DNA of 64,000 nt from UBA7672 sp965279205 (GTDB lineage: Bacteria; Pseudomonadota; Alphaproteobacteria; Caulobacterales; Hyphomonadaceae), in NCBI GenBank assembly GCA_965279205.1, contig OZ257144.1, positions 2,046,001 to 2,110,000 of the forward strand, read 5' to 3'. Below the pieces are notes generated by a model. It was given only the letters and a program-made list of their open reading frames with translations, was not told the DNA's origin and ran no database searches. Below, in pieces: positions 51,882 to 61,483 of the stretch; position 1 is the stretch's first letter; each line of letters begins with the position of its first letter. Position numbers and translations under genes: made by a program.

Positions 51882-53216
51882 ATGAACGTCACCGAGACGA
51901 AATCGGAAGGTCTTTCGCGGGAATTCCGCGTCACCATCCCCAAGGCCGATCTTGCCGCCAAGCTGAGCGCGAAGATCACCGAGATTCAGCCCAAGGTTCA
52001 GCTGAAGGGATTCCGTCCGGGCAAGGTTCCCGCCGCGCACATCAAGAAGATGTACGGCAAGTCGATGATGAGCGACATCGTCAACGATCTCGTTCAGGAA
52101 ACCTCTGACAAGGCGCTGACCGACAAGGCGTTACGCGCCGCCTCGCGCCCCTCGATCAAGCTGGATTCCGACCAGGAGAAGCTGATCAACGGCGAAGCCG
52201 ACCTCGACTATCACATGAATCTTGAAGTGATGCCCGAGTTCGAGCCGGCCGAAATCGCCGACATCGAGATCGAGCGCTGGGTCGCCGAGCCGACCGAGGA
52301 AGAAATCAACGATGCGCTGAAGCGCCTCGCCTCCAACAACAAGTCCTACGAAACCAAAGAGGGCGCCGCTGCAAACGATGACGCGGTCGTTCTCGACTTC
52401 GTCGGTTCGATCGATGGTGAGAAGTTCGATGGCGGCGCGGCCGAAGGCCAGACGCTCGTGATCGGCTCCGGCCGCTTCATCCCGGGCTTCGAGGAACAGC
52501 TGATCGGCGCCAAGGCTGGCGACGAGATCAACGTCAACGTCACCTTCCCGGAAGACTATCAGGTCGACACGCTGAAGGGGAAACCGGCGCTGTTCGAAGT
52601 GAAGGTCCACGAGATCAAGGCCCCGAAGGAAACCGAGATCGGCGACGAGTTCGCCAAATCACTTGGCCTGTCGGATCTCGAAGCCCTCAAGGGCGCGCTC
52701 AAATCCCAGCTGTCGGGCGAACTCGGTTTCGCCACCCGCCAGCAGGTCAAGCGCGTGCTTCTGGATGCGCTCGACGAGCGCCATTCGTTCGAGCTGCCGC
52801 CGCTAATGGTGAAGGCCGAATTCGACCAGATCTGGGCCCAGTTCGAGGCCGAAAAGAACGCCGATCGCCTGTCCGAAGAGGACAAGGGCAAGTCGGACGA
52901 GGAACTGCGCGCCGAGTACCACAAGATCGCCGAGCGCCGCGTGCGCCTTGGCCTGGTGCTCGCCGAGATCGGCCGCCGCGCCGACGTGCAGATCACCAAT
53001 GAAGAGCTCGGCCAGGCCCTGCGCCAGGAAGCTTCACGCTATCCCGGCCAGGAAAAGCAGGTGATCGAGTTCTATCGCCAGAACCAGGGCGCTCTCGCCC
53101 AGCTGCGCGCGCCGATCTACGAGGAAAAGGTGGTCGACCTCATCCTCGGCAAGGCGAAGGTCACCGACAAGCCGGTCACCCGCGAAGAGCTGATGAAGGA
53201 AATCGGCGACGAGTAG
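51882..53216 (+). CDS. tig: Trigger factor
   Basis: A 444-residue ribosome-bound chaperone and peptidyl-prolyl isomerase. The ribosome-binding loop contains KGFRPGKVPAAHIKKMYGKSMM. The FKBP domain (about 160-245) has DDAVVLDFVGSIDGEKFDGGAAEGQTLVIGSGRFIPGFEEQLIGAKAGDEINV, and a helical C-terminal arm follows. It acts on nascent chains in the cytosol. It heads tig-clpP-clpX-lon, one folding and degradation block, with 166 bases between it and clpP. Confidence 0.96.
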   Translation: MNVTETKSEGLSREFRVTIPKADLAAKLSAKITEIQPKVQLKGFRPGKVPAAHIKKMYGKSMMSDIVNDLVQETSDKALTDKALRAASRPSIKLDSDQEKLINGEADLDYHMNLEVMPEFEPAEIADIEIERWVAEPTEEEINDALKRLASNNKSYETKEGAAANDDAVVLDFVGSIDGEKFDGGAAEGQTLVIGSGRFIPGFEEQLIGAKAGDEINVNVTFPEDYQVDTLKGKPALFEVKVHEIKAPKETEIGDEFAKSLGLSDLEALKGALKSQLSGELGFATRQQVKRVLLDALDERHSFELPPLMVKAEFDQIWAQFEAEKNADRLSEEDKGKSDEELRAEYHKIAERRVRLGLVLAEIGRRADVQITNEELGQALRQEASRYPGQEKQVIEFYRQNQGALAQLRAPIYEEKVVDLILGKAKVTDKPVTREELMKEIGDE

Positions 53217-53280
53217 TCGCCGTTATCCACCGTTTGATCTTCAGAATTCGCCTGAATACAGGCTGCCGGGGCGGGGGGAC

Positions 53281-53309
53281 TTGCGCCGGAGCGGTGGCGT
53301 TCGGATATT
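53281..53309 (+). promoter_or_regulatory. Candidate clpP promoter
   Basis: TTGCGC (53281-53286) and GATATT (53304-53309) are spaced 17 bases apart and stand 74 bases before the clpP start. The CTTG at the -35 would also suit an alphaproteobacterial heat-shock sigma32 promoter, which would fit clpP. Motif reading only. Confidence 0.4.
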
Positions 53310-53382
53310 GTTAGTCCAACCCGTGATTTGAGTCTCATCGGCCCCGGCCCGTGGGGCCTGCAGAACAGAAGAACCAGCGCAC

Positions 53383-54003
53383 ATGGACGATCTCACCACA
53401 AAGGCGATGAATCTCGTCCCCATGGTCGTGGAGCAGTCCAGCCGTGGCGAGCGCGCCTACGACATCTTTTCCCGTCTCCTGAAGGACCGGATCGTCTTTG
53501 TGACGGGTCCTATCGAAGACGGTCTCGCCAGCTTGATTACCGCCCAGCTTCTCTTCCTGGAGTCCGAAAATCCCAAGAAAGAGATCGCCATGTATATCAA
53601 CAGCCCGGGCGGACACGTCCATTCGGGCCTCGCGATCTACGACACCATGCAATACATCCGCAGCCCGGTTTCGACCGCCTGCATCGGCATGGCGGCGTCC
53701 ATGGGCTCCCTTCTGCTGACGGCGGGGGAGAAGGGGATGCGGTTTGCGACCCCCAACTCCCGTATCATGCTGCACCAGCCCTCAGGTGGATTCCGGGGTG
53801 TCGCCTCGGATATCGAGCGTCACGCCCTGGATATGCTGCAGATCAAAAAGCGGCTCAACGAGATCTACGTTAAGCACACTGGGCAGCCCTACGAGACGAT
53901 CGAAAAGACCCTGGACCGCGATTCGTTCATGACTGCGAGCGAGGCGCAGGCCTTCGGGATCGTTGACAAGGTTTACGAGAAACGGGCGGCGCCCGCTGAA
54001 TAG
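53383..54003 (+). CDS. clpP: ATP-dependent Clp protease proteolytic subunit
   Basis: A 206-residue serine peptidase that forms a double heptameric ring. The triad is S106 (GMAASMGS), H131 (IMLHQPSGG) and D180 (LDRDSF), with the usual spacing of 25 and 49 residues. The N terminus MDDLTTKAMNLVPMVVEQSSRGERAYDIFSRLL is standard, including the cleavable region. It precedes clpX, with 182 bases between them that hold a separate promoter candidate. Confidence 0.97.
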   Translation: MDDLTTKAMNLVPMVVEQSSRGERAYDIFSRLLKDRIVFVTGPIEDGLASLITAQLLFLESENPKKEIAMYINSPGGHVHSGLAIYDTMQYIRSPVSTACIGMAASMGSLLLTAGEKGMRFATPNSRIMLHQPSGGFRGVASDIERHALDMLQIKKRLNEIYVKHTGQPYETIEKTLDRDSFMTASEAQAFGIVDKVYEKRAAPAE

Positions 54004-54086
54004 TGGGCATTTTCAGCAGTTTCAGGCCGGGGTCGCGCAGCGGCTAACCTTGCGGCGCCCCCCTTGCTATGATCGGATGGCCTGCC

Positions 54087-54115
54087 TTGAACCTATCGGA
54101 AACGATTGAAATATA
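54087..54115 (+). promoter_or_regulatory. Candidate clpX promoter
   Basis: TTGAAC (54087-54092) is followed after 17 bases by AATATA (54110-54115), about 70 bases before clpX. CTTGAA at the -35 is also close to the heat-shock form. This would allow clpX to be expressed apart from clpP. Confidence 0.45.
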
Positions 54116-54185
54116 GGATTCGAGGCTTGGGCGCGGTGGTTCAACGCCTGCGGGTTTGTAGCCCCTGGGTGTTTTCGAGGTGTCT

Positions 54186-55457
54186 ATGAGCAAGACCACG
54201 ACAAGCGGCGACAGCAAGAACACGCTGTATTGCTCATTCTGCGGTAAGTCGCAGCACGAGGTGAAGAAGCTCATTGCCGGCCCGACCGTGTTCATCTGCG
54301 ATGAGTGCGTCGAACTCTGCATGGACATCATCCGCGAGGAGTCGAAGACGGCTCTGGTGAAGTCCCGCGATGGCGTGCCGACGCCGCGCGAGATCTGCGA
54401 TGTGCTCGACGACTACGTCATCGGCCAGTTCAAGGCGAAGCGCGTGCTCTCGGTTGCCGTGCACAACCACTACAAGCGCCTCAACCACGCCGCGAAGAAT
54501 TCCGATGTTGAGCTTTCGAAGTCCAACATCCTGCTGATCGGCCCCACCGGTTGCGGCAAGACGCTGCTCGCCCAGACGCTGGCGCGCATCATCGACGTTC
54601 CGTTCACGATGGCCGATGCGACGACGCTTACTGAAGCCGGCTATGTCGGCGAAGACGTCGAGAACATCATCCTCAAACTGCTGCAGGCTTCCGACTACAA
54701 CGTCGAGCGTGCGCAGCGCGGCATCGTCTACATCGACGAGATCGACAAGATCAGCCGCAAGTCCGACAACCCGTCCATCACCCGCGACGTGTCGGGCGAG
54801 GGCGTGCAGCAGGCGCTGCTGAAGATCATGGAAGGCACGGTTGCCTCGGTTCCCCCGCAAGGCGGCCGCAAGCATCCGCAGCAGGAATTCCTGCAGGTCG
54901 ACACGACCAACATGCTCTTCATCTGCGGCGGCGCGTTCTCTGGCCTCGACAAGGTGATCTCGGACCGCGGCCGCGGCACGTCGATCGGCTTCGGCGCCAA
55001 CGTCATTGCGCCGGAAGATCGCCGCACGGGCAAGATCCTCGAGGAGTGCGAGCCGGAAGACCTCGTGAAATTTGGCCTTATCCCGGAATTCATTGGCCGC
55101 CTGCCGGTCATCGCGACCCTGGAAGACCTGGACGAGGGCGCCCTTATCCAGATCCTCACCGAGCCCAAGAACGCGCTGCTCAAGCAGTATCAGCGCCTGT
55201 TCGAGATGGAGAACGTCACGCTGACGTTCACGGACGATGCCCTTGCGGCGGTTGCCCGTCGCGCGATCCAACGCAAGACCGGCGCCCGTGGCCTCCGCTC
55301 GATCATGGAGGGCATCCTGCTCGACACAATGTTCGAGCTGCCCAACCTCCGTGGCGTCGAGGAAGTCGCGATCAGCGCCGAAGTGGTCGATGGCCGGGCC
55401 CGTCCGTTCTACGTCCACGGCTCGGAGCCGCGCGAAGCTTCGGCAGGCGCGTCGTAG
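54186..55457 (+). CDS. clpX: ATP-dependent Clp protease ATP-binding subunit ClpX
   Basis: A 423-residue AAA+ unfoldase that feeds ClpP. The N-terminal zinc-binding domain has LYCSFCGKSQHEVKKLIAGPTVFICDECVELC (two CxxC pairs). Walker A is LLIGPTGCGKTLLAQTL, Walker B is GIVYIDEIDKI, and the ClpP-docking loop lies in the LIPEFIGRLPVIATLEDLDEGALIQIL region. ATG 54186 is chosen over a GTG at 54180. In Caulobacter-type bacteria ClpXP degrades cell-cycle regulators such as CtrA, but no such target is in this window. Confidence 0.97.
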   Translation: MSKTTTSGDSKNTLYCSFCGKSQHEVKKLIAGPTVFICDECVELCMDIIREESKTALVKSRDGVPTPREICDVLDDYVIGQFKAKRVLSVAVHNHYKRLNHAAKNSDVELSKSNILLIGPTGCGKTLLAQTLARIIDVPFTMADATTLTEAGYVGEDVENIILKLLQASDYNVERAQRGIVYIDEIDKISRKSDNPSITRDVSGEGVQQALLKIMEGTVASVPPQGGRKHPQQEFLQVDTTNMLFICGGAFSGLDKVISDRGRGTSIGFGANVIAPEDRRTGKILEECEPEDLVKFGLIPEFIGRLPVIATLEDLDEGALIQILTEPKNALLKQYQRLFEMENVTLTFTDDALAAVARRAIQRKTGARGLRSIMEGILLDTMFELPNLRGVEEVAISAEVVDGRARPFYVHGSEPREASAGAS

Positions 55458-55502
55458 GCGTCTATCCAAACTCGTTTCCGTTCCGGAGTGATTCTGTGAG
55501 CG

Positions 55503-55535
55503 GTTGTCTGCGACCGGATGAACCGTGGACAACCG
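55503..55535. other. Inverted repeat after clpX
   Basis: GGTTGTC (55503-55509) and GACAACC (55529-55535) form a 7-bp stem around an inner CGG/CCG pair. It has no T-tract, so it is not a classical terminator. The 281 bases between clpX and lon otherwise show no gene and no convincing heat-shock promoter. Confidence 0.35.
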
Positions 55536-55738
55536 GGCAATTCGGCTCATCTTGGTTCGTGAACGTGCGAATTAGCCCAGTAAATCCGGGCTTCATCGGC
55601 ATGGGTTGAACCCAAGCGATCGACGGGCCACTTTGATCCTCAAGTGAAAGTCCGGTCCGATCTTTTGGCATGGCCCGGCCTTCCTCCCGCACCCGCGCTT
55701 CAAAGAAGGCGGCTGTGGCGATGAAAGGAGAAACTAGA

Positions 55739-58144
55739 ATGGCAAACGTCCTCCCCGTCCTGCCGCTGCGCGATATCGTGGTGTTCCCGCGAATGGTGGC
55801 CCCGCTGTTTGTGGGTCGCGACAAATCTGTCCGTGCGCTTGAGGAAGTCGAGAAAGGCGGCGGCGAGATTCTGCTCGTCGCCCAGAAGGAAGCCGGCGTC
55901 GATGACCCGGCCGAGGAAGATCTCTACTCGATGGGCGTCGTTGCGACGATCCTGCAGCTTCTGAAGCTGCCCGACGGCACCGTGAAGGTGCTGGTCGAAG
56001 GCAAGCACCGCGCCCGTCTCGAAAAGCTGATCGACAAGGGCGACTACTACGCCGCCGAACACTCGAAGCTTGAAGAGAAAACCGCCGACACTGAAGAATC
56101 CGCCGCGCTGATGCGCGCCGTGATCGAGCAGTTCGACGGCTATGTGAAACTGAACCGCAAGATCCCGTCCGAGACGGTCGGCACGGTCAGCGCCATCACC
56201 GACCCCGGCCATCTGGCTGATGCGGTGGCGGCGCAGTTGTCGATCAAGCTAGAAGACAAGGAACAGCTGCTCGAACTCATCGACGTCACCGAGCGCCTGG
56301 AAAAGGTCTTCTCGCTGATGGAAGGCGAAATCGGCATGCTCCAGATGGAGCGGAAGATCCGCAACCGCGTGAAGCGGCAGATGGAGAAGACGCAGCGCGA
56401 ATACTACCTCAACGAGCAGATGAAGGCGATCCAGCGCGAGCTTGGCGACAGCGACCAGGGCGAGCGCGACGAGATCGGCGAACTCGAAGAGAAGATCGCC
56501 AACACGCCGATGTCGGACGAGGCTCGCGCCAAGGCCGAACAGGAAGTGAAGAAGCTGCGCCAGATGTCGCCGATGTCGGCGGAGTCCACCGTCGTGCGCA
56601 ACTATCTCGACTGGATGGTCTCCCTGCCGTGGGGCAAGAAGAAGGAAATCCTGAAGGATCTTCAGGTCGCTGAAGACATCCTCAACGCTGATCACTACGG
56701 TCTCGAGAAGGTCAAAGAACGGATCCTCGAATACCTTGCGGTGCAGACCCGCACCGAGAAACTTCGCGGCCCGATCCTGTGCCTCGTCGGCCCTCCGGGC
56801 GTCGGCAAGACCTCGCTTGGCAAGTCGATCGCGAGGGCCACGAACCGCGACTTCGTTCGCGTGTCGCTGGGCGGCGTGCGCGATGAAGCCGAGATCCGCG
56901 GTCACCGCCGGACCTATATCGGCTCCATGCCGGGCCGCGTGATCCAGTCGATGAAGAAAGCGAAGACGGGCAATCCCCTGTTCTTGCTCGACGAGATCGA
57001 CAAGCTCGGCCAGGACTATCGGGGCGACCCGTCGTCGGCGCTGCTGGAGGTCCTCGACCCCGAGCAGAACGTTAACTTCAACGACCACTATCTCGAAGTC
57101 GACTACGACCTGTCGGACGTGATGTTCATCACCACGGCCAACAGCCTCAACATGCCTCAGCCGCTTCTCGACCGGATGGAGATCATCCGTCTCGAGGGCT
57201 ACACCGAGGATGAGAAGATCGAGATCGCCAAGCGGCACCTCGTGCCCAAGGTCGTAGAGAACCACTCGCTGAAGGAAGGCGAATGGAAGGTCGAAGACTC
57301 GGCGCTGCGTGACCTCGTCCGCTACTACACCCGCGAAAGCGGCGTGCGGTCGCTGGAGCGCGAGATCGCGAAGCTGGCCCGCAAGGCCGTACGCGAGATC
57401 GAGATGAAGAAGGCCACGACTGTCACGGTCAATGCTGACAACCTCGACAAGTATGCCGGCATCCGGAAGTTCCGGTATGGCGTTGCGGATCGCGAGGATC
57501 AGGTCGGCGTCGTTACGGGTCTTGCCTGGACCGAAGTCGGCGGCGAACTGCTCACCGTCGAAGCTGTCCAGATGTCTGGCCGCGGCCGCACCACGGTCAC
57601 GGGCAACCTGAAGGAAGTGATGAAGGAGTCGATATCGGCGGCGCAGAGCCTCGTTCGCTCGCGTGCTGTCCAGTACGGCATCCGTCCTCCGGTCTTCGAC
57701 ATGACGGACATCCATGTGCACGTGCCGGAAGGCGCGACGCCCAAGGACGGACCGTCAGCGGGTATCGCGATGACAACGGCGATTGTCTCGTTGCTGACCG
57801 GCAACCCGATCTCGAAGGATGTCGCCATGACGGGTGAGATCACCCTGCGTGGCCGCGTGCTTCCGATCGGCGGCCTGAAGGAGAAACTGCTCGCGGCTCT
57901 GCGTGGCGGCATCAAGACGGTGCTGATCCCGGAAGAGAACGAGAAGGATATCGCGGACCTGCCAGACAGCGTGAAGAACGGCCTTACCATCGTGCCGGTC
58001 TCGACCATCGATCAGGTTCTGGCGCGCGCCCTCGTGCGCCCGTTGACCCCGATCCAGTGGAGCGAGTCCGACGAAGCCGCCTACCGCGCCGAACTACTTG
58101 GCCGCGGCGGCCCCAAAGGCTCGGAAGCCCAGCTTCCGCACTGA
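55739..58144 (+). CDS. lon: ATP-dependent protease Lon
   Basis: An 801-residue AAA+ protease. The N-terminal LON domain begins VLPVLPLRDIVVFPRMVAPLFVGRDKSVRAL. Walker A is CLVGPPGVGKTSLGKSIA, Walker B is FLLDEIDKLG, and the proteolytic serine lies in TPKDGPSAGIAMTTAIV, with the lysine partner in GGLKEKLLAALRGG. ATG 55739 is preceded by AAAGGAG and matches the family start, whereas earlier in-frame codons (55670) are not conserved. In many relatives lon is followed by hupB; here a terminator and a GH13 enzyme gene follow instead. Confidence 0.97.
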   Translation: MANVLPVLPLRDIVVFPRMVAPLFVGRDKSVRALEEVEKGGGEILLVAQKEAGVDDPAEEDLYSMGVVATILQLLKLPDGTVKVLVEGKHRARLEKLIDKGDYYAAEHSKLEEKTADTEESAALMRAVIEQFDGYVKLNRKIPSETVGTVSAITDPGHLADAVAAQLSIKLEDKEQLLELIDVTERLEKVFSLMEGEIGMLQMERKIRNRVKRQMEKTQREYYLNEQMKAIQRELGDSDQGERDEIGELEEKIANTPMSDEARAKAEQEVKKLRQMSPMSAESTVVRNYLDWMVSLPWGKKKEILKDLQVAEDILNADHYGLEKVKERILEYLAVQTRTEKLRGPILCLVGPPGVGKTSLGKSIARATNRDFVRVSLGGVRDEAEIRGHRRTYIGSMPGRVIQSMKKAKTGNPLFLLDEIDKLGQDYRGDPSSALLEVLDPEQNVNFNDHYLEVDYDLSDVMFITTANSLNMPQPLLDRMEIIRLEGYTEDEKIEIAKRHLVPKVVENHSLKEGEWKVEDSALRDLVRYYTRESGVRSLEREIAKLARKAVREIEMKKATTVTVNADNLDKYAGIRKFRYGVADREDQVGVVTGLAWTEVGGELLTVEAVQMSGRGRTTVTGNLKEVMKESISAAQSLVRSRAVQYGIRPPVFDMTDIHVHVPEGATPKDGPSAGIAMTTAIVSLLTGNPISKDVAMTGEITLRGRVLPIGGLKEKLLAALRGGIKTVLIPEENEKDIADLPDSVKNGLTIVPVSTIDQVLARALVRPLTPIQWSESDEAAYRAELLGRGGPKGSEAQLPH

Positions 58145-58162
58145 TCTGACGGACTAAAATGG

Positions 58163-58200
58163 AAAGGCCCGCCGAGTAATCGGCGGGCCTTTCTGCTTTT
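58163..58200 (+). terminator. Rho-independent terminator of lon
   Basis: A 13-bp perfect stem, AAAGGCCCGCCGA (58163-58175) with TCGGCGGGCCTTT (58180-58192), loop GTAA, followed by CTGCTTTT. It sits about 20 bases after the lon stop. Confidence 0.9.
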
Positions 58201-58269
58201 GGCGCAAGGTGCAAGTTATTGGTGACGATTGGATCGCTAGAGTAAGGTTGGACGGACAGGAGATCGTGC

Positions 58270-59868
58270 GTGGCGGGAGCAGAGGCGAATGACTGGTGGC
58301 GGGGTGCGGTGCTCTACCAGATCTATCCGCGCTCCTTCATGGATTCGAACGGCGACGGCATTGGCGACCTGAAGGGCGTCGCCTCGAAGCTCGACTATGT
58401 AAAGGATCTCGGCGTCGATGGCGTGTGGCTGTCACCCTTCTTCAAGTCGCCGATGCGCGACTTTGGCTATGATGTTTCCGACTATCGCGCGGTCGATCCG
58501 ATGTTCGGGTCCCTCGGCGATTTCGAGGCGCTGCTGAAGGGCGCGCATGAGCGCGGTCTCAAAGTGATCATTGACCAGGTCTGGTCGCACACGTCGTCGG
58601 ACCATGATTGGTTCCAGGAGAGCCGGCAGGGTCGCACGAACGACAAGGCGGACTGGTATGTCTGGGCCGATGCAAAGCCGGATGGCTCGCCGCCGAACAA
58701 CTGGCAGGCCTGGTTCGGAGGACCCTCCTGGACGTGGGAGCCGCGCCGCCGCCAATACTACCTTCACAACTTCCTGCCGACGCAGCCTGACCTGAATTTC
58801 CGCAACGATGGCGTGCGCGCCGCGATCCTCGAGATCGCACGCTTCTGGCTGGCGATGGGCGTCGATGGCTTCCGGCTGGATGTCGCGAACTACTACGTTC
58901 ACGACGCACAGCTGCGCGACAACCCGCCATCGGGCGATCCGAAGCCGGCCCTGCCGCGCAACATGCAGATCCACCAGTTCAACTCGAACCAGCCGGAGAC
59001 GCTCGCCTTCATCGGCAAGCTGCGCGAACTGATGGATGGCAATGGCGCGCGGATGACGGTGGGCGAGCTGGCGCCAGGCTCCTACGACCTGATGGCCGAA
59101 TACACGCGGGGGCTTCATGGCCTGCACACGGCCTACTCGTTCGATTTCCTCGGCGCCTGGCCGGGCGTGGAGAAGATGGCCGACATCCTGAACCAGTGGC
59201 GCGAGGGCCCGGAAGACGGTTGGCCGAGCTGGGCGTTCTCCAACCACGACGCCACGCGCGTCGCGACACGGTGGGGCGAGGCGATCGGCGCGCCGCCGCC
59301 GCGCGCCGCGTCGCTGTTCATGGCGCTGCTGCTCTCACTGCGTGGAACTGCTTTCATCTATCAAGGGGAAGAGCTCGGCTTGCCGGAGGGCGTCGTGCCG
59401 TTCGAGAAGCTGCAGGATCCGTGGGGCATTGCCAGCTGGCCGGCGACCAAGGGGCGCGATGGTTGCCGCACGCCGATGCCGTGGAAGGATGAAAATCTCG
59501 CCGGCTTCACGCGTGCGAAAGAGCCATGGCTTCCGGTCGATGCGCGCCAGCGTCTGCTGGCGGCGGACAAGCAGGAAAAGCTCGACGACTCGATGTTGCA
59601 GATGACGCGGGCCCTGCTGACGGTGCGCAAGGCCAGTCCAGCGCTGACCGCCGGCGCGTTCCGTGTGGTCGAGGCTGCGAACGATATTATGGTGTTCGAG
59701 CGCGAGCAGGGCGGGGAGCGGGTGCAGTGTATCTTCAACTTCTCCGCCGCTCCGGTTTTGCGGAAGTTCGCTGCCAGGCCAAAGCTGCGCTGGCAGTTCG
59801 ATGCGATCCTGGATGGTTCGGCCCTGGGCATGGAGCCGTTTAGCGCGGCTATCCTGCAGCTCGCCTAG
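58270..59868 (+). CDS. Alpha-glucosidase, GH13 family
   Basis: A 532-residue GH13 enzyme. Conserved regions are VIIDQVWSHTSSDHDWF, the nucleophile GFRLDVANYY (D204), the acid/base GELAPGS (E266) and the transition-state FSNHDATRV (D327). The opening WWRGAVLYQIYPRSFMDSNGDGIGDLKG is typical of oligo-1,6-glucosidase/alpha-glucosidase types. No signal peptide is evident, so it acts in the cytoplasm on imported oligosaccharides. GTG 58270 follows GGAG. Its TAG shares CTAG with the stop of the convergent SMR gene. No sugar transporter or other glycosidase is adjacent. Confidence 0.92.
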   Translation: MAGAEANDWWRGAVLYQIYPRSFMDSNGDGIGDLKGVASKLDYVKDLGVDGVWLSPFFKSPMRDFGYDVSDYRAVDPMFGSLGDFEALLKGAHERGLKVIIDQVWSHTSSDHDWFQESRQGRTNDKADWYVWADAKPDGSPPNNWQAWFGGPSWTWEPRRRQYYLHNFLPTQPDLNFRNDGVRAAILEIARFWLAMGVDGFRLDVANYYVHDAQLRDNPPSGDPKPALPRNMQIHQFNSNQPETLAFIGKLRELMDGNGARMTVGELAPGSYDLMAEYTRGLHGLHTAYSFDFLGAWPGVEKMADILNQWREGPEDGWPSWAFSNHDATRVATRWGEAIGAPPPRAASLFMALLLSLRGTAFIYQGEELGLPEGVVPFEKLQDPWGIASWPATKGRDGCRTPMPWKDENLAGFTRAKEPWLPVDARQRLLAADKQEKLDDSMLQMTRALLTVRKASPALTAGAFRVVEAANDIMVFEREQGGERVQCIFNFSAAPVLRKFAARPKLRWQFDAILDGSALGMEPFSAAILQLA

Positions 59869-60194
59869 TGTCCGGTCGATTTCGAGAACGCCTGCATCAC
59901 CACCACGCCGCCAACGATCATCGCCATCCCGATGATCGCAGGCGTATCCAGCTTCTGCCCGAATAGAATCCACCCCACCACAGCCACCAGCGAAACACCG
60001 GCGCCAGCCCAGATCGCATACGCGACCCCAACCGGAATGGTCTTCAGCGTAAGCGACAGGAAATGGAAGGCGATCCCGTAGCCAACCACCACCACGATCG
60101 ACGGCGCCGTCTTCGTGAATCCCTCTGAGGCCTTTAATGCTGACGTCGCGATCACTTCCGCGACGATCGAGATGGCGAGAAACACGTACGGCAT
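59865..60194 (-). CDS. Small multidrug resistance (SMR/EmrE-type) transporter
   Basis: A 109-residue four-helix membrane protein. The proton/cation glutamate is E13 in YVFLAISIVAEVIATSALKASEGF. The tryptophan and tyrosine pattern AYAIWAGAGVSLVAVVGWILFGQ in helix three is conserved. The family exports quaternary ammonium cations, guanidinium or lipophilic dyes. No riboswitch resembling a guanidine sensor was found upstream. It is convergent with the glucosidase gene and shares a CTAG with it. Confidence 0.9.
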   Translation of the reverse strand: MPYVFLAISIVAEVIATSALKASEGFTKTAPSIVVVVGYGIAFHFLSLTLKTIPVGVAYAIWAGAGVSLVAVVGWILFGQKLDTPAIIGMAMIVGGVVVMQAFSKSTGH

Positions 60195-60383
60195 GGCGGT
60201 CTCCAGAAAACTGCATAAAGCTTGTAGATGTCATTCTAGAGTAAGCGAAGCGCATCTCGAGAATTCCGGTTGGCGAGCAGCACGAAAGTGGATCGTCCCA
60301 TCGTCGCGACAGCCGGGATTCTCGCCACAAGGCCGAAAATGACGCCCGTTGGGTTTGCCGGAAAACTGGCCTACGAATAGTCC

Positions 60384-60845
60384 ATGATCCGCGTCCAGCT
60401 TGAGCCATTCGACCCGCATGCCGAAACCGCCGCGTTCCAGCGCGGACGGGGCGAGGCAGGCGCGCTTGCCAGCTTCATCGGCACGGTGCGGGACAGCGCC
60501 CACGGTGGGGAAGTGAAGGCGCTGGAGCTCGAGGGCTATCCTGGCTTCACCGAAAGGCAGATCGAGACGATCGACGCCGACGCTCGCGCCCGCTTCGATG
60601 TGATCGACACGCTGGTGATCCACCGCTATGGCCGCATGGCGCCGGGCGAGGCGATCGTGCTCGTGGCGGCGCTGTCGAAACATCGGCGCGAAGCGCTGCA
60701 GGCCGTGGACTATCTGATGGACCGCCTCAAGACCGAGGCGCCGTTCTGGAAACGCGAAGTTCGCCCGGATGGCGCGGAGTGGATCGAACCGCGCAGCGAT
60801 GATCGTGAAGCGCATGCGCGCTGGACGGAAGGAAAGAAATCATGA
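60384..60845 (+). CDS. moaE: Molybdopterin synthase catalytic subunit MoaE
   Basis: A 153-residue catalytic subunit that, with MoaD thiocarboxylate, converts cPMP to molybdopterin. FIGTVRDSAHGGEVKALELEGYPGF has the conserved arginine and the dimer core. HRYGRMAPGEAIVLVAALSKHRREAL and VDYLMDRLKTEAPFWKREV are the canonical C-terminal helix and lysine region (PFWKRE). The moaD gene that normally precedes it is missing here. The stop overlaps the moaB start. Confidence 0.95.
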   Translation: MIRVQLEPFDPHAETAAFQRGRGEAGALASFIGTVRDSAHGGEVKALELEGYPGFTERQIETIDADARARFDVIDTLVIHRYGRMAPGEAIVLVAALSKHRREALQAVDYLMDRLKTEAPFWKREVRPDGAEWIEPRSDDREAHARWTEGKKS

Positions 60846-61408
60846 CCGGACCTGCCTATCCCCCGCTCACCGCGCCCGGCGGCAAGATGGTCGACACCGC
60901 GCCGTTCAAGCCGCTGCGCATCTGCGTGCTGACGATTTCGGATACGCGCACCGACGAGACGGACACGTCCGGCCACATCCTTGCCGATCGCGTGAAAGAA
61001 GCCGGACACGAACTCGCCGGCAAGGCCATCGTGCCGGACGAGGTCAACGCCATCCGCGCTGTGGTGCGCCACTGGATCGCCGACCCGCAGGTCGACGCCG
61101 TCGTCACAACGGGTGGTACGGGTCTCACCGGCCGCGACGTGACGCCTGAGGCCGTGCGCCCCCTGTTCGACAAGGAAATCGAAGGCTTCAACGTCGTCTG
61201 GCACATGGTCAGCTTCCAGTCGGTCGGCACGTCCACGCTGCAGTCGCGCGCCTGCGCCGGCGTCGCCAACGCCACCTTCATCTTCTGCATGCCCGGCTCG
61301 AACGGCGCGGTGAAGGACGGCTGGGACAAGCTCATCCGCTGGCAACTCGACAGCCGCCACATGCCCTGCAACATGGTCGAGCTGATGCCCAGACTTCTAG
61401 AGTCATAG
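60842..61408 (+). CDS. moaB: Molybdopterin adenylyltransferase-type protein MoaB
   Basis: A 188-residue MoaB/Mog-type protein that binds molybdopterin. The signature VVTTGGTGLTGRDVTPEAVRPLFDKEIEGF is complete, preceded by CVLTISDTRTDETDTSGHILADRV. It probably activates molybdopterin with ATP for molybdate insertion. It overlaps moaE by four bases. The next genes are a small unknown gene and an aldo/keto reductase before moaA, so the moa genes are partly separated. Confidence 0.93.
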   Translation: MTGPAYPPLTAPGGKMVDTAPFKPLRICVLTISDTRTDETDTSGHILADRVKEAGHELAGKAIVPDEVNAIRAVVRHWIADPQVDAVVTTGGTGLTGRDVTPEAVRPLFDKEIEGFNVVWHMVSFQSVGTSTLQSRACAGVANATFIFCMPGSNGAVKDGWDKLIRWQLDSRHMPCNMVELMPRLLES

Positions 61409-61430
61409 ACCTGATGGAGAGCCGGCCGCT

Positions 61431-61448
61431 TGTGAGCATCTGCTCACA
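61431..61448. promoter_or_regulatory. 18-bp perfect palindrome, candidate operator
   Basis: TGTGAGCA (61431-61438) and TGCTCACA (61441-61448) are perfect 8-bp arms with TC between. It stands 35 bases before the start of a small gene and just before CTATCT, which may be a -10-like element. This is the layout of a dimeric repressor site. The regulator is not in view. Confidence 0.5.
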
Positions 61449-61483
61449 TCGCTATCTATGAGCGCGATCCAGAAGAGAGGCGC

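Noticed and set aside
55458..55738. A heat-shock promoter for lon
   Set aside because: CTTG-like elements are present, but none has a matching -10 at the right distance.
56249..57721. A 490-codon open frame opposite lon
   Set aside because: Shadow of lon; no motif or signal supports it.
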